From Ophiura sarsii (Eukaryota; Echinodermata; Ophiuroidea; Amphilepidida; Ophiuridae): a DNA stretch of 64,000 bases. Positions within the stretch are counted from its first letter, which is position 1. The number at the start of each line of letters is the position of its first letter. Location: assembly GCA_035610835.1 (NCBI GenBank), contig CM069456.1:28934788-28998787 (forward strand). The letters are read 5' to 3'. The notes beneath the pieces are model-generated. The model worked only from the letters and a program-made list of their open reading frames with translations. It did not search any database and was not told where the DNA came from. The position numbers and the translations under genes were made by a program. Positions 21,838 through 33,836 of the stretch are shown one piece after another.

Positions 21838-23503
21838 TTGTTTTATCATTTAGGTTAAAATATCCAACCAAATTATTTCTTTGCATTTAGAGAAAATTGT
21901 ATTTGTTATGGACATGTGTGCGTTAAATGGACACGCGACTGTGCTAGTTTGATATTTTAAGAGTACCTAAAACTATTGATTTTACATTACGATTGTGACA
22001 ACATTTCCATGTTCCCTAAACATTAGTATTTTGTAAAGTGGGCTTGCGTGTGTAGCATACCATTGGTGATTTATAATAGGTAAATGAGTATATTACTATA
22101 TTTATCAATATATAAAGTATATTATCTTATTAATTCAAATCCATGAATATCATAGTATTAGTGGAACTCACAGACACAAATGTTTAGGTTTTAAACCAAT
22201 CACTACATCAAGAATAAAAAATGAGATATACAAATATGCAACACAAATACTCTGATGCGATTGGAAATTATTTCAAAACTTAGGATATAATATGTTTGTT
22301 TATTGTGCATAAATGATTTGTTAGATTAAATGTGCTGTAGAATGTTTGTAATGTGTTGCAAAAAAAAAGAATTTGAAAACAATTAAAACACGGATATGTA
22401 ATACTTTTTGTAAAGTAAATTGTGATGGCAAATTAACTAATTAGTAATTACACCGTTTTATATGTGGCGTGAAAATATCGTGTACACGAGTAATACACCA
22501 TGGTGTAATCTTAGTATATGGATTACATTTTCCCTTTTTGATGAATGATCTAAATATACGTTTTGATATGGATGTTCAATCACATTATGATATAATATAT
22601 ACGTCATCATACTCTGATATATTTAAATATCCCGTTGTTACTGTAATTATGGCAATGGAGATAAGAATACCATTGGGTGAATAAATATTCATATACACTA
22701 CACATGAATATACCATGAATAAACTAGTGATTACTTCCAGCAATGTCGGTATTGCGTGCTTGTGGGTTTTTTTTACGGAAAATGATAATGGAAATAATTA
22801 TGCACAATCATGAGTTTATGAAGAATAACTATATATTGCACACAAGCACTATCGTTATTACTGAAAATAATGAAGATCTTATTCATTGTAGATAGTATTT
22901 CTAGGATATAAACACTGCGCATTTTTTTTCTTTTTTGGCGGCAGTGCACATATGTACGGTGTCAGTGTAATTTTATGCGGCCAAACTATAATTCATTATC
23001 ATAATGTACACATATCACAGATGGCGTGCATTCCTGCCAATGTCGCGAATTTGCAGCATTGAAATTATGCTCTACGATTGAAATATGATATGTTGCTTTG
23101 ATAAACATGGGTTTATAACTCAGTTACGGTTGTAATATATTAAAATATCAAATATACGATGACAATTATAAATGCGAATGATGATGCTATTGTTATATTT
23201 ATAGTGATCTTGTTGACATTAGCCATGCAGTTTCGAGTGTGATAACACGTGTGGTCGTGCAAAGAGTACATTTTCTACATAATATAGTGCATCGTCACAC
23301 AGCTAGAATACTGTCAACATATGAGAAATACTTAAATGTTAGGATAGTTATGATACAATCATTGTATTGTTGAGGAGGGTGAATGATTATCAGATTATAA
23401 ATGCTAAATAAAACCGCTTTTATTAAGTTATACAGCATGTCCCTATTTTAACTGATATTCTCATCTCATCATTCTCAAAGGTCAATGGAGAAATCTTTAT
23501 TTT
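21587..23503. other. Intergenic downstream of F, copy of the D flank
   Basis: Aligns with 11246-13130. A (GTT)n tract near 21806-21834 is expanded relative to the D copy. Bases around 22470-22680 hold a conserved but unconvincing open frame also seen behind D. No gene recognised. Confidence 0.6.
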
Positions 23504-23515
23504 TTAATTTAAACC

Positions 23516-23551
<36 letters not shown>

Positions 23552-23700
23552 AGTGCTAAAAATGCTAATCCAAAGTCCCTCTCCAAACGCATGCGCCGTC
23601 GGTTTTCGATGACGTAGTCAACCGAGCCTTTATAATGAGCGCGGTATACTGCGCGCGCGAATGTGTAGCTTAGGGCCGTGGCTTAGTGGTTGGGATGTTT
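23504..23700. mobile_element. Insertion with 29-C run and tRNA-like A-box
   Basis: This stretch interrupts the D/F alignment. It starts with about 29 consecutive C (23519-23547), continues as GC-rich sequence, and ends with GTGGCTTAGTGGTTGGGATG, which fits a Pol III A-box. It may be a truncated tRNA-related SINE. No B-box or clear target duplication found. Confidence 0.35.
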
Positions 23701-25165
23701 GCTGAATTTACCAAGTAAGAATGTAATGTTTAGCATCACCCAATACATATAGAATGATATGGTAGGATATATTCTGAGCATGGTAATTACAATGGAATTT
23801 AGGTCAAACATCTTGTTCTTCTACATTACATATTATGGATGTTATCATCGTATACGACGATTTACTTTAAATAGGCGGTGGTTCAATTTACTGCTAATTC
23901 GTTCTATTCTCATTACTGCTTAAAAATACATATCCTATAGCTGAACAATCGTTTTCCTTTTATTAAGTTATTATGTTCAGATTTGTTAAGTGGTTCTCAT
24001 TGTCACACGTGCATTGCTCATATAAATGTCAATGGAGATCTCTTGATTTGCTTTTTGAAAATTGATTCATATGAGTAACTCGGAAAGACAACGATGTCAT
24101 TATCGTATCAACACCTTTTACTACTTCTGGTATAATTGTTGAGACAACATTGACTATACTGGACATATTCACCTAATACGTGACAATCAAAGCAATGTGA
24201 AACTGTGTATTTTAAAAACACAGTTTAATCCACGGATAACCCTCTCATTCAATAGAATATCAATAAGTTATTGATCAATCATTAGTAAGAAATAGTCAAA
24301 ATATATCGTTGATAAAGCTTATGGTTGAAATCAATAAAAATAGTAGGAGCAGGAAAGCTTTCATTTTTGATGGTATGACATGACCTTGCAACATACAATT
24401 ACATTTCTATAGATACACATATCTAACATAACAATAAACGAGTTGAGATAGTTCCTTAAAAGTCTACTGATAATGTCAAAGGTCAAATGGCCAGATAAAA
24501 CTTCTCATTGTCCCGTTTAAATGACCCACAATTACCATATATAAATTCATTTACTTGATACTTTCTTTGAATGCTGTGATATTTAATAAAATGTCTTTAC
24601 CGACCAATTTTTTTTAAAATTTACATAACAAGTAGACACAATATAACAGCTTGTCTAAGAAAAATAACCTACATGTATAATGAAATCAGAATTTAAGAGC
24701 TCATTACGAGGTCAGAGGTCAAATTCTAAATATCCAGTCTGGCGATTACATTACAAAGCTCATAGCCTGCGAGAAGCTCATAGCCTGCATAGTCTACTAC
24801 GCATTACCTTCACGGTCACTAGATAGCGCTGACATCATAATATATGCTCAAATGTACCGGTATAGTAAGTGTACGTACAACGTACATTCGTTGGCAAATA
24901 CCCCTATGTTCTATGAAACTTCTAAAACTTCTACATTGATTATTAGTATAAAAGTATGTAGTCTCTACGAAATGGTTCAATGTTAGATAATTATTTAGAT
25001 ATATATTTTGAAAACATATAACAAACACATTGTTTCTTATATTTTGATTACTGGTATACTTTTCAACAATAAACAACGGAATTAAGGCACATGATAGTTT
25101 GTTGAAAAATAATTCTTATACACAGATATACGATTATCCTGCATGCTACTTTTATTAGAGTAAAG
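23701..25165. other. Intergenic between F and H
   Basis: The D/F homology ends near 24345. From about 24360 the sequence is the distal 5' flank of H, similar to those of J (38400-38940) and M (53400-56060), including the segment around AAATATCCAGTCTGG. No gene seen. Confidence 0.5.
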
Positions 25166-25497
25166 TAGTGCCCCCTCTATCGGTAGCATCCGACAAAATG
25201 ATTATCATAAATGGACGGAATACATTACCCCGAGATGAATATTAAATGTAAAGCGTACAAAATGATAATGAATTTAGGTTAGGTTATCTGTGTGTCTTTG
25301 TTGAGTGCCGTGTATTAGAGAATTAGTCATGACACAGAATGACGCTGTGTGTTCTATCTGAAAGGGACGATGTGATTATTTTAAAATAAGATGACCATGA
25401 TGATCAATACGCGGATATCCATATAGAAAGGAATCATACTTATGCTGTGAGTCTTGGGTCATTGGCAGTACGCTATTTTCGTGAGGCGTGTCACCGT
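25166..25497 (+). promoter_or_regulatory. Conserved upstream region of gene H
   Basis: TAGTGCCCCCTCTATCGGTA at 25166, TATCTGTGTGTCTTTGTTGA near 25282, and AGGCGTGTCACCGT at 25484-25497. The last has a single change (T to C) from the group 2 consensus. Confidence 0.55.
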
Positions 25498-25517
25498 ACA
25501 TGTATACCATTTGCAAT

Positions 25518-26690
25518 ATGGCGTTTCCAGTTATGCTTATCGTGTTACTGTATTTGAATATTATTCACCCTGTGAAATCGGCGGATACGGATGGAATAAG
25601 GGTAAGGCTGACAATTCCAGTTTACCCTGTAGCAGTTGACGGTATCTTAGCAATTCAGTGTCAAATATGGAATTTTCCAGATGATTATAACGTTGATTTT
25701 TACCGTGTTTATAATGGCCGTACGGAGAGGATTACAACAGGAGATGATTACTACGCCCAATCCTCGCCGTTGTGGCAGCGTGTATTTGTTTCTAAACGAA
25801 CATTTTCTGATGGATCTCTTGTTTATTTTCTTACTCTTGTTGACATTAAACATAGTGATAGAGGTAAATATGTATGCAATGTGTATTCCTTGACAGATGG
25901 AAATATCGGAAATATCGCACAGGATTCTAAAACAATACAAATCAGTTCATTTCCAACTGAATTGTATCCGTCATGTAACAGCGATCCAAATAGGTTGCTT
26001 TTAAACGAGGGTGAAGTAATGAGCCTAATGTGTACTTCGGAAATGACATTACCACTTGTCAACCTACAATGGAGTTGCAATAATAATGATGTTTATTTCA
26101 CAGCCCGTAACATAACTAATAATGATGCAACGTCTTCTAAGATAGCACTGAGAGTCGACAAATTACACCACGGAGCTGTTTTTACATGTGCTATGACAAG
26201 TACTGCTTTCCCTGAACGAGAGAGAGTGTGTAAAATTGGTCCCTTCCATGTGAAATATACAGCTGATACTTCAGTAGGTGTTGCTATTCCAAAGAATTCG
26301 ATAAACCCAATAAACTCAGTGGAGAATCGAAACACAATTCAAACGACTGATTGCAATAAATCATGCAACCCTGAAGATAAGAATTCCATTTTATACTTGA
26401 GCATCGCCACCTTAGGAGCAAGTATAATAATGCTGACATTTTTAACAACTACCATCGTCTACTGTTGTAAATACCAACAAATAACCAGCGAAATCAGAGA
26501 AGCACAAAGAAACGTTCCCGGTTTTGATGGAAGTGATCCGGTGTATGTGTCATTACAGCGGCGTCGGGATAACGAAAGAAATTCTATGTACATGACACTT
26601 GAAGATCCAGATAATCCTGGAAGTAAAGTCCTCATGCCAAAGGAAGTTTTCGATGAATTTTATAGAACACTGACTGTCAGAAAGTTGTAA
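25518..26690 (+). CDS. Gene H: intact two-Ig receptor (group 2a)
   Basis: 390 aa in one exon, with start at the family ATGGC. Signal peptide to about residue 22 (VKSA). Ig domain 1 carries CQIW and a DRGKYVC motif. Ig domain 2 has SLMC and FTC as the core pair, with PSC, WSC and RVC as extra cysteines, and sequon NIT. The stalk reads TDCNKSC then NPEDK. The membrane helix ends in YCC. The tail has Tyr343 (YVSL), Tyr358 (SMYMTL) and Tyr382 (YRTL), with the invariant spacing of 15 and 24 residues. H is the first gene of the first 2a-2b cassette. Its closest relatives are J and M. The tail ends RKL rather than KKV. Confidence 0.93.
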   Translation: MAFPVMLIVLLYLNIIHPVKSADTDGIRVRLTIPVYPVAVDGILAIQCQIWNFPDDYNVDFYRVYNGRTERITTGDDYYAQSSPLWQRVFVSKRTFSDGSLVYFLTLVDIKHSDRGKYVCNVYSLTDGNIGNIAQDSKTIQISSFPTELYPSCNSDPNRLLLNEGEVMSLMCTSEMTLPLVNLQWSCNNNDVYFTARNITNNDATSSKIALRVDKLHHGAVFTCAMTSTAFPERERVCKIGPFHVKYTADTSVGVAIPKNSINPINSVENRNTIQTTDCNKSCNPEDKNSILYLSIATLGASIIMLTFLTTTIVYCCKYQQITSEIREAQRNVPGFDGSDPVYVSLQRRRDNERNSMYMTLEDPDNPGSKVLMPKEVFDEFYRTLTVRKL

Positions 26691-26736
26691 TCACACTGTA
26701 TTCATTTAACGTGTTAATAATTTGCCATGTATAGTA

Positions 26737-27186
26737 CAGTCATCAAAAAAGTAACTATACAGGTAATAAATGGGCTATTGAGAAATGAGATATTGCACGC
26801 TATGTTAATGTTCCGATGGATCAATACGCCACACATACGCTACCTGTCAAACTCTCACCCTTGTTGAAATGTGAAAATGAAATTGTGACTTTACCTTACA
26901 TTTTGAATTGTCACTTCTTCAATATTCAACCGATTCTAGCGTGCAATATCTCATATTAAAGAAGAAACATCTTTTAACAACTTTATGATTTAATATTTTT
27001 AAGTAGGATATATATTAAAGAGTTTAATTTAAATTTATATTAAAGAGTTTAATTTAAATTTATATTAAAGAGTTTAATTTAAATTTATATTAAAGAGTTT
27101 AATTTAAATTTATATTAAAGAGTTTAATTTAAATTTAGAGTTTAAAAGTCCATTTATTACCTGTATAGTTACTTTTTTGATGACTG
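26737..27186. mobile_element. MITE, 450 bp, TA-flanked, with internal satellite
   Basis: CAGTCATCAAAAAAGTAACT and its complement form the start of about 37-bp inverted repeats, flanked by TA (26735-26736, 27187-27188). A second inner inverted repeat (GAGATATTGCACGC near 26783, its complement near 26936) gives a nested hairpin. It lies 45 bp after the stop of H, so it may fall in that gene's 3' UTR. Confidence 0.88.
27010..27137. repeat. 25-bp tandem repeat, about five copies
   Basis: The unit AGTTTAATTTAAATTTATAT plus TAAAG repeats without visible change inside the MITE at 26737-27186. Nearly pure A and T. Its uniformity suggests recent expansion. Confidence 0.85.
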
Positions 27187-27188
27187 TA

Positions 27189-28200
27189 TTGCACGTTTTA
27201 TATGTAATAGCTAAATGGGATTTAACTGTGTACACTTGTATAATCCTCTGGGTCCCTATTTGCACAGTTGTATAATACTTTAATACAACTTATTGATTGA
27301 TATGTTATGAAGAAATACTTTACATTCATGAAGACATTGGGGGTCATTTTTTTATTAATACTTTCCATACATTCCTTATCAAATCATTTTAAGACATTTA
27401 TACGTATTAATTGATTGATATCAATGTTTTAGATAATATCGTTTTTATCCCAATTGGTTAATCGAAATATAAGAACAGACTGTAAGTTAACATTGCAAAT
27501 TGAAGTCTACCCGGTTTGGCACATAATTAATTTGGGTATTACTTCTAGAGACAAAAAGGTGATAGGCAATGGTTCATCGGACATTCATTATTTAAAAAGT
27601 GAGTTGTATCAATTCTAAATATATTTATTTTGAAATTGCCAAATCTAATCGACGATCTTAATAATTGCCTTTGTTGATTTGATTAAATATATAGAATAGA
27701 TATTCAAGTGTTCCATATATTTTAATTATGGAATGCAGTTATGAAGTATCGTTTTCTTTAAATGCACAATGGGTTTATTATATATCACATAATTCTTATA
27801 AATCACCAATAAAACATTCTACATGCTTTAGAGTGTCATGACTTATCGCTAAATCTGGCGTCACCCAAAATTATCCCATAATTATAGTATTTGAAAGTGG
27901 ACGTATTATTGTTTTAAAAGCCAATACGTGCAGATTTGCTTAAACTGTGTCCATCATCTTTTTATAGCGAGTATACGTACAACCCCCTCGATTGATGAAA
28001 TTCTACGATTGTCATACATTACTGTTCGTAATACCGGGTTGCATATTTAATACTACTATACGGTTGACGATATATTATAAACGTTAGTCTAGGCTATCTG
28101 TGTATCTTTGCTCACTGCATCTCATTTGATTAAAAGAATATATGTTATATGGACATAATTGACTAAGATATTATCTCTGTGTAATTTATCAACTTTCCTG
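27189..28200. other. Intergenic between H and I, with a duplicated promoter segment
   Basis: Bases 27290-27460 match the intergenic DNA of M-N (57820-57960) and J-K (41740-41880). From about 27975 to 28195 the sequence is a diverged extra copy of the upstream region that begins again at 28201, including CTAGGCTATCTGTGTATCTT at about 28090. CATCATCTTTTTATAGC at 27952 is shared with K and N. Confidence 0.6.
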
Positions 28201-28591
28201 TAGTACCCTCTCCATTGATGAAATTCGTCATACGATCGTTCATATATACATTTCTGTAATGAATAATACCGGTTTGCATATTTAATGTAAGGTCAACGAT
28301 ATGTCATGAATATTAGTCTAGGCTATCTGTGTATCTTTGTTCAGTGCCGTACATTGATGCATTAGTCATCGCATCATCTTTGATGAAGCAAGAGATTTTT
28401 GATGAAGCAAGTGGTTTTGATGATTTTACTCCTCGTTTTGTCAAATATGGACGTTTGAAACAGTTGAGATTATGGATTGAGATGTTCTCTTTGTGTAATT
28501 TATCAACTACCAGTGCATGTAGATAAATCGTACAGCCCTGGTGTGCGTGTCATCGAAATCTGTGCGCTATTATCGTGAGGTGTGTCATCGT
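28201..28591 (+). promoter_or_regulatory. Conserved upstream region of gene I
   Basis: TAGTACCCTCTCCATTGATG at 28201, TATCTGTGTATCTTTGTTCA near 28325, and AGGTGTGTCATCGT at 28578-28591 (one change from consensus). Preceded by a partial tandem copy of itself. Confidence 0.55.
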
Positions 28592-28611
28592 TAATGGATG
28601 TAATTTTCAAG

Positions 28612-29778
28612 ATGGCGTCACCTATTATCATACTGGTGTTATTGGTTATGAAACTTGTGCAGCCGTCTATATCAGCGGACACGGAAGACACTAGGGTAGA
28701 AGTAACAGTTGCAGTTCAAACTGTAGAGGTTGGTGGTATCTTGGCATTAAAGTGCCAAATAGGGAATATGCGAGACGATTACTACGTCGAAATATTACGT
28801 GTGTACAATGGACGGCCCGAGCGAATAACATCAGGGGAAATATACGCCAAATCATTACTTTGGCAACGCATATTCCTTTCTACGCGAACGTTTCCTGATG
28901 GATCTGTTTATTTTCTTACCCTTGTGAATGTAAAACAAAACGACGGAGGTAAATATCTATGTAAGGTATCACACACCACTCCTGATGGAACGTCTGTGGA
29001 AATTGGTCGAGATTCAGCTATGATTGAAATTAATTCATTTCCCGATGAATTATATCCACAATGTCACAGTGTGCCCAATCAGGTCACTATAAACGAAGGA
29101 GCTACACTGCGATTGATATGCACTTCTGAAAATACGTTCCCTCTTGTAAAACTGAAATGGAGCTCCATTAATACAAATGTTGTTATCAATGGTTATAATG
29201 TAACAGACAGTGACATGACTTCTTCTAAAGCAACTCTTAGAGCAGGGAAATTGCATGATGGAGGTATTTTCATATGTAAAATGACAAGTTATCGATTTCC
29301 AGAACGTGAGAGAACATGTACTATTGGTCCCATTAATGTAAGATACACTACAGATTCATTGGTTAGCGATACATCGCCACAAGCAACATCAAACCCCGTA
29401 AACTCAATGGAAAATCCAAACCAAATTCAATCTACTGACTGTAAGAACTCGTGTCGCCCTGAAGATAAAAATACTATTTTATACTTGAGCGTCGCTACCT
29501 TAGGAGCCAGTATAATAATGCTGACATTTCTAACAACTACCATCGTCTACTGTTGTAAATACCAAAACATATCTAGCGAAATCAGAGAAACACAAAGACG
29601 CTTTCCTGGTAACGATGGAAGTGAACCGGTCTATGTGTCACTACAGAGGCGACGTGATAACGAGAGAAATTCAATGTACATGACACTCGACGATCCAAAT
29701 AATCCAGGAAGCAAGGTTCTTATGCCAAAGGAGGTGTTTGATGAATTTTACAGAACACTGACTGTCAAAAAGGTTTAA
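28612..29778 (+). CDS. Gene I: intact two-Ig receptor (group 2b) missing a conserved cysteine
   Basis: 388 aa, one exon. Signal peptide 1-22. Ig domain 1 has Cys48 and Cys117, but the tryptophan of CQIW is Gly51. Ig domain 2 has Cys170 and Cys222 with extra Cys151 and Cys236; the WSC cysteine of every other copy is Ser185. Sequon NVT at 196. Stalk TDCKNSC, membrane helix ending CC. The tail has YVSL, YMTL and YRTL at 341, 356 and 380. The first two thirds match K and N. The tail motif YMTL (not YMTI) and the 3' flank match D instead, suggesting a mosaic gene. Frame and length are fully preserved, so it is probably expressed, but its ligand-binding face may differ. Confidence 0.92.
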   Translation: MASPIIILVLLVMKLVQPSISADTEDTRVEVTVAVQTVEVGGILALKCQIGNMRDDYYVEILRVYNGRPERITSGEIYAKSLLWQRIFLSTRTFPDGSVYFLTLVNVKQNDGGKYLCKVSHTTPDGTSVEIGRDSAMIEINSFPDELYPQCHSVPNQVTINEGATLRLICTSENTFPLVKLKWSSINTNVVINGYNVTDSDMTSSKATLRAGKLHDGGIFICKMTSYRFPERERTCTIGPINVRYTTDSLVSDTSPQATSNPVNSMENPNQIQSTDCKNSCRPEDKNTILYLSVATLGASIIMLTFLTTTIVYCCKYQNISSEIRETQRRFPGNDGSEPVYVSLQRRRDNERNSMYMTLDDPNNPGSKVLMPKEVFDEFYRTLTVKKV

Positions 29779-31193
29779 TCATGATGTATCATTATAACAC
29801 TATACCATGTCTTGTGATGATATCTGTTTTATGTCCTAATGATAAATACAAGTTAACCTAAGTAAAACCCTTACATGAATATGTAACGTGAGACTAATAA
29901 CGAGACAATTAAAATAGCTAGTGACTCCGATAACCAATACCATTTCAATTTCAATTTTTAAATATACGACATATTCTTATAGTCCATGTACCAGCGTTCG
30001 GAAACGTTCTCAACCCATTAAAGGGAGCAAAAAAAATAGAAATACGACTTGAGTATTGTTTAACAGCTGACGAGTGAGTGTCTGTTTGGTCCTCACGATT
30101 ATCTGTCAAACACAATTACTCAAATCGTATTTAATTTATTATGAATATAATTCTTATTGTATTTTGTTTTTCATTCTACCAATTTCTTTCTTTGCATGTA
30201 GAGGAGCGTAATTATTATGCAGTTGATATTTTGCATTAATCAACAAAGGTGTCTCCTTATATTTTTTGTAGTATTTGGTAGAATTTTATAAGATATCAAT
30301 AAAAATATGATTTCACCTATTCTACTAAGAGACGATTGTATCCAAAATGTTATGCAAATTGCAAATACGGTATGTATTTTAATGAAATAAATTCTGAAGG
30401 CATTTTCTATCCAAATGTCTATAATCTTGCTGTAATATATCTAGCGATCTTAGATAGCTATTGCATTTGGAATTGCCTGATATTTGCTATTGGAATTTTA
30501 ATACACGTTTTTGTGTCTATCGATTTTAGATTGGAATTTTAATTTAATTGTTTGTCTCAATTTGTTACGCAAAAATAATTGTTATCGTATGTTTAAATAT
30601 CCCCTAACAGGAACACTGCTTTTGTCAACTTCGAATGTATTGTTATTCATAACATTCTCCCACACTCCCAAGTGTTTAAGAAATGTGGTCAATTGACACC
30701 CAAAAATAAAATTTAAAAATTCTGCTCATTTTATCTTGATTATTGATTTTTATACATTACGATTGTAATAACAATTCAAATTCCACGTTCCCTAAATATT
30801 GTTTATTTGTAAAGTTGTCTTACGTGTTTCAGCGTGTGCTCTTTGTTACGCATTAACAATTGATGTTTACTGTTAAGTGATTTATAATCTAATTTATATT
30901 ACTATTTACATCAATATGTAAAATAACTGGTATATTTATGCCAAAAATGTATTCCATTATTGATTCTAACATTTTCCATGAAATGCTGTATTAACAGCAG
31001 CTCTGCAAAGAAATCATTATGATCATTGTTTTATCTTTAACAAAACAGTTTGCATTTGAAAACAACTATCGCACTTTGCATCATATGTGTGACGCGTGCG
31101 TGCGACTAATACCTTAATTGCGGCTTTATTTGTGGCGTCACGCGGAGAGATAAAATACGAATATTTCACGCCAATTTGGAACTGATTAAACTA
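29779..31193. other. Intergenic downstream of I
   Basis: The first 150 bp resemble the 3' flank of D (for example the CCTAATGATAAATAC segment), not those of K, L or N. Nothing else is recognised; open frames near 30336-30700 are short and AT-biased. Confidence 0.5.
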
Positions 31194-31195
31194 TA

Positions 31196-31820
31196 CAAGG
31201 TGAGTCAGAAAGAACGGGCAATCTTTTAGCAAAGGCGCCATGGAATTTGTATATTCAAAACCAATGACCAGCGCTTAAAAGGCCACTTATTTGGCTTCAT
31301 GAATTCGACCATTGCGTCATAATATTACATCAATTTTAGTAGAACCCTATATTTTAAAGCCAAACCACAGGATGATAATAACGCACATATTGTTGGCAAG
31401 CTGATTCAGAGATTGCAATCAATGAAAGATTGAAAACATTGAAAGGCACATGAATGTTGGATGCAAAATCTTAAAATGACTGAATATAAATTGAACTATA
31501 TAATTATGAGTAAGAACAAGGCTGAATCCAAGGGGAAAAGCTGAAAAGAGGCATCGCAGCTAAATAAGCATGATAGGGAAGCGAGCCTCATTAGAATATA
31601 TTGACGAATGGCTTGCAAATTCGACCATACCGTGAATTGACTTTACAATTTGGGGGTTTTGCTAAAAATTAGTGTAACATGAAAACGCAATAGTCTATTT
31701 TTTTGAATGAAAGTCAAAAAACGGGGTTTGTTTACAATGCCATCGGTTTTGAATATGCATTCCTAAATTTTTTGCGACGCCTTTGCAAAAAGAATTGCCC
31801 GTTATTTCTGACTCACTCTG
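31196..31820. mobile_element. MITE, mariner-type, 625 bp
   Basis: CAAGGTGAGTCAGAAAGAAC at the left is mirrored by GTTATTTCTGACTCACTCTG at the right, flanked by TA (31194-31195, 31821-31822). Its interior is related to the element at 42859-43452, which lies in the opposite orientation. No intact transposase frame. Confidence 0.85.
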
Positions 31821-33672
31821 TAGTATGATTTAATGGAACATACACAGGTACCAACTTTAGGCTTGATACCAATCGATGCGCCAATTGAAAACAAACAAAA
31901 CATAAATATGTAAATAGGATTGAAGGTAAGAGCTCAAGACAGCCATGTTAAAGAGCATCCTGGTTCTGGGAAACCACCCGACATAAGTTAAGTCAAGTCA
32001 TGTTAATAGAAAATATATCAGATACAAAAATATGTAACACAAACAGTGTGATAGCGAATGGATAATTCTTTCAAAACGTATGATTAAAATATGTTTGTAT
32101 ATTGTATTGTACAGGAACGTATTGTTAGAGTAAAGGCACCGTAGAATGTAGCGTACTGTAAGAACAAACATAAGAATTAAGAGTAGAATTTAAGAAAAGG
32201 GAATAACTACTTACTGTTATTCACTACTTTGTGTAAAGTAAATTGTGATGGTAATGAAACTCATTATCATAATACATCGCCAGGTGATGCAATCTAAGAT
32301 ATAATCTTCTACAGGAAATGGTAGCCAGGATCTTTCAGTCTTGTATTTAAAGAGAAGACATCAGGTCATTCTACAACGGGCTTGTGTATCCAATGTCAAT
32401 GGCTTTAAACTGACAATTTTAGTTGTAACGTTCTGGGTAACAAGTGATTGATAAATATGTATTTGATATCTGTGAACGTGTGTTAAACCAATACAAACAC
32501 GTGTGTTTTCGCTAATGGTAACTATCGTTGTCTTGTCTTGCCCCGCTGACGGTAATGGCGTGTGTATCCGCGATTAATTTAATTCATATTATATATATAT
32601 GCAATTGCAATTGTATTGTTCGAAAGACAATATTTATGTTATCAAATTATGTATCAACATACATCATGTGTTCCCTGATACATGTGTATCCGATATTTTC
32701 ATATCTACGTGATACTATTAAACCAACATTGATGTTACTTTTGTTATTTGTTTTTACAATATACATTAAAGTAAATGTTTTTAAAAACGTTTAATTAAGG
32801 ATATGTAACCGTATGTAAAATATTGTTATTATTAACATTTAATCAACCATAAAATTGAAGCACAATTCGAATAACAAGATGTGTAAGACAAAACGAGCAG
32901 GACAACTGTGACAGCTTGCACCTACACTCTTGAAAACCCCTTGGGGTAGTTAGGCGTTAACAACGGGAAACTACTAACCCATCTCCCAGTGCAATGTTGG
33001 AAAATGCTTATGTCTTCAGTAGTTAGTTGTATTGCCAACTGTAATTGTAATACAAACATTTAAATGAATGTTTTAGACGGTGACTATTAAAAAGAATGTT
33101 GACATTAATATCACCTCAATTTAACGTTCAAAGTATCAGTGTTTACAATGATGATCACGATACGTATTTTAATTTTGTTCCTGGAAATTCATAATTATGT
33201 TTAGATCAATACCACATAAATAAACTGATATGAGTGTGTTTAATAGGCGTGACGGCATAATGTATTACCCATGATAATATAATCTATACGACATCATACG
33301 CTAATACATTTAAATGTCCCATTGCAGTTATGGTAATGGAACACATACACAAAATTCGCAGTAAGCCATGATACTTTATGCGATCGATGTCAGGTTAAGG
33401 GGGGTGTGGACTCTCAGGTACAGCCTCCATAAAACTGCCGTAACTTCTTCAATATTCATTTAATCTTTATAAACGCATACAGTTTTTTTGCAGAAAAGGG
33501 TTCAATGAATCCAACCATGATAATGAAATTGACCATTTTGGAAAACAATTATAAAAAACACCTTTTTTGACCCATTTTAGATTTGGAAAAGATAACTCAA
33601 AATATATTTTGTTACATTTTTTCATACTAGTTTTATGATAATCCTGATGACATTCCCCAGGAGCGTTTTTTT

Positions 33673-33836
33673 TTTTAATATCTTATTTTTTATTTTTTTA
33701 TTTACAGACCAAAAAGTGCCAAAAAATGTGATTTTTTACCGCCAAAATCATGAAAATCACCATTTTTGGGAAAAAACACATTTTTTGGCACTTTTTGGTC
33801 TGTAACTCAAAAAATAAAAAATAAGATATTAAAATA
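33673..33836. repeat. Long hairpin, about 164 bp
   Basis: TTTTAATATCTTATTTTTTA at the left is mirrored at the right, and the inner arms ACAGACCAAAAAGTGCC and GGCACTTTTTGGTCTGT are perfect complements. The loop is centred near 33755. It is probably a fold-back MITE; no clear target duplication found. Confidence 0.7.

Larger units (their letters stand above)
15475..24345 (+). repeat. Segmental duplication, copy 2 (G and F)
   Basis: Counterpart of 4915-13735. Differences include the 5' loss in G, the 658-bp tandem duplication at 18635-19950, the 8-bp deletion in F and the C-run insertion at 23504. Confidence 0.75.
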
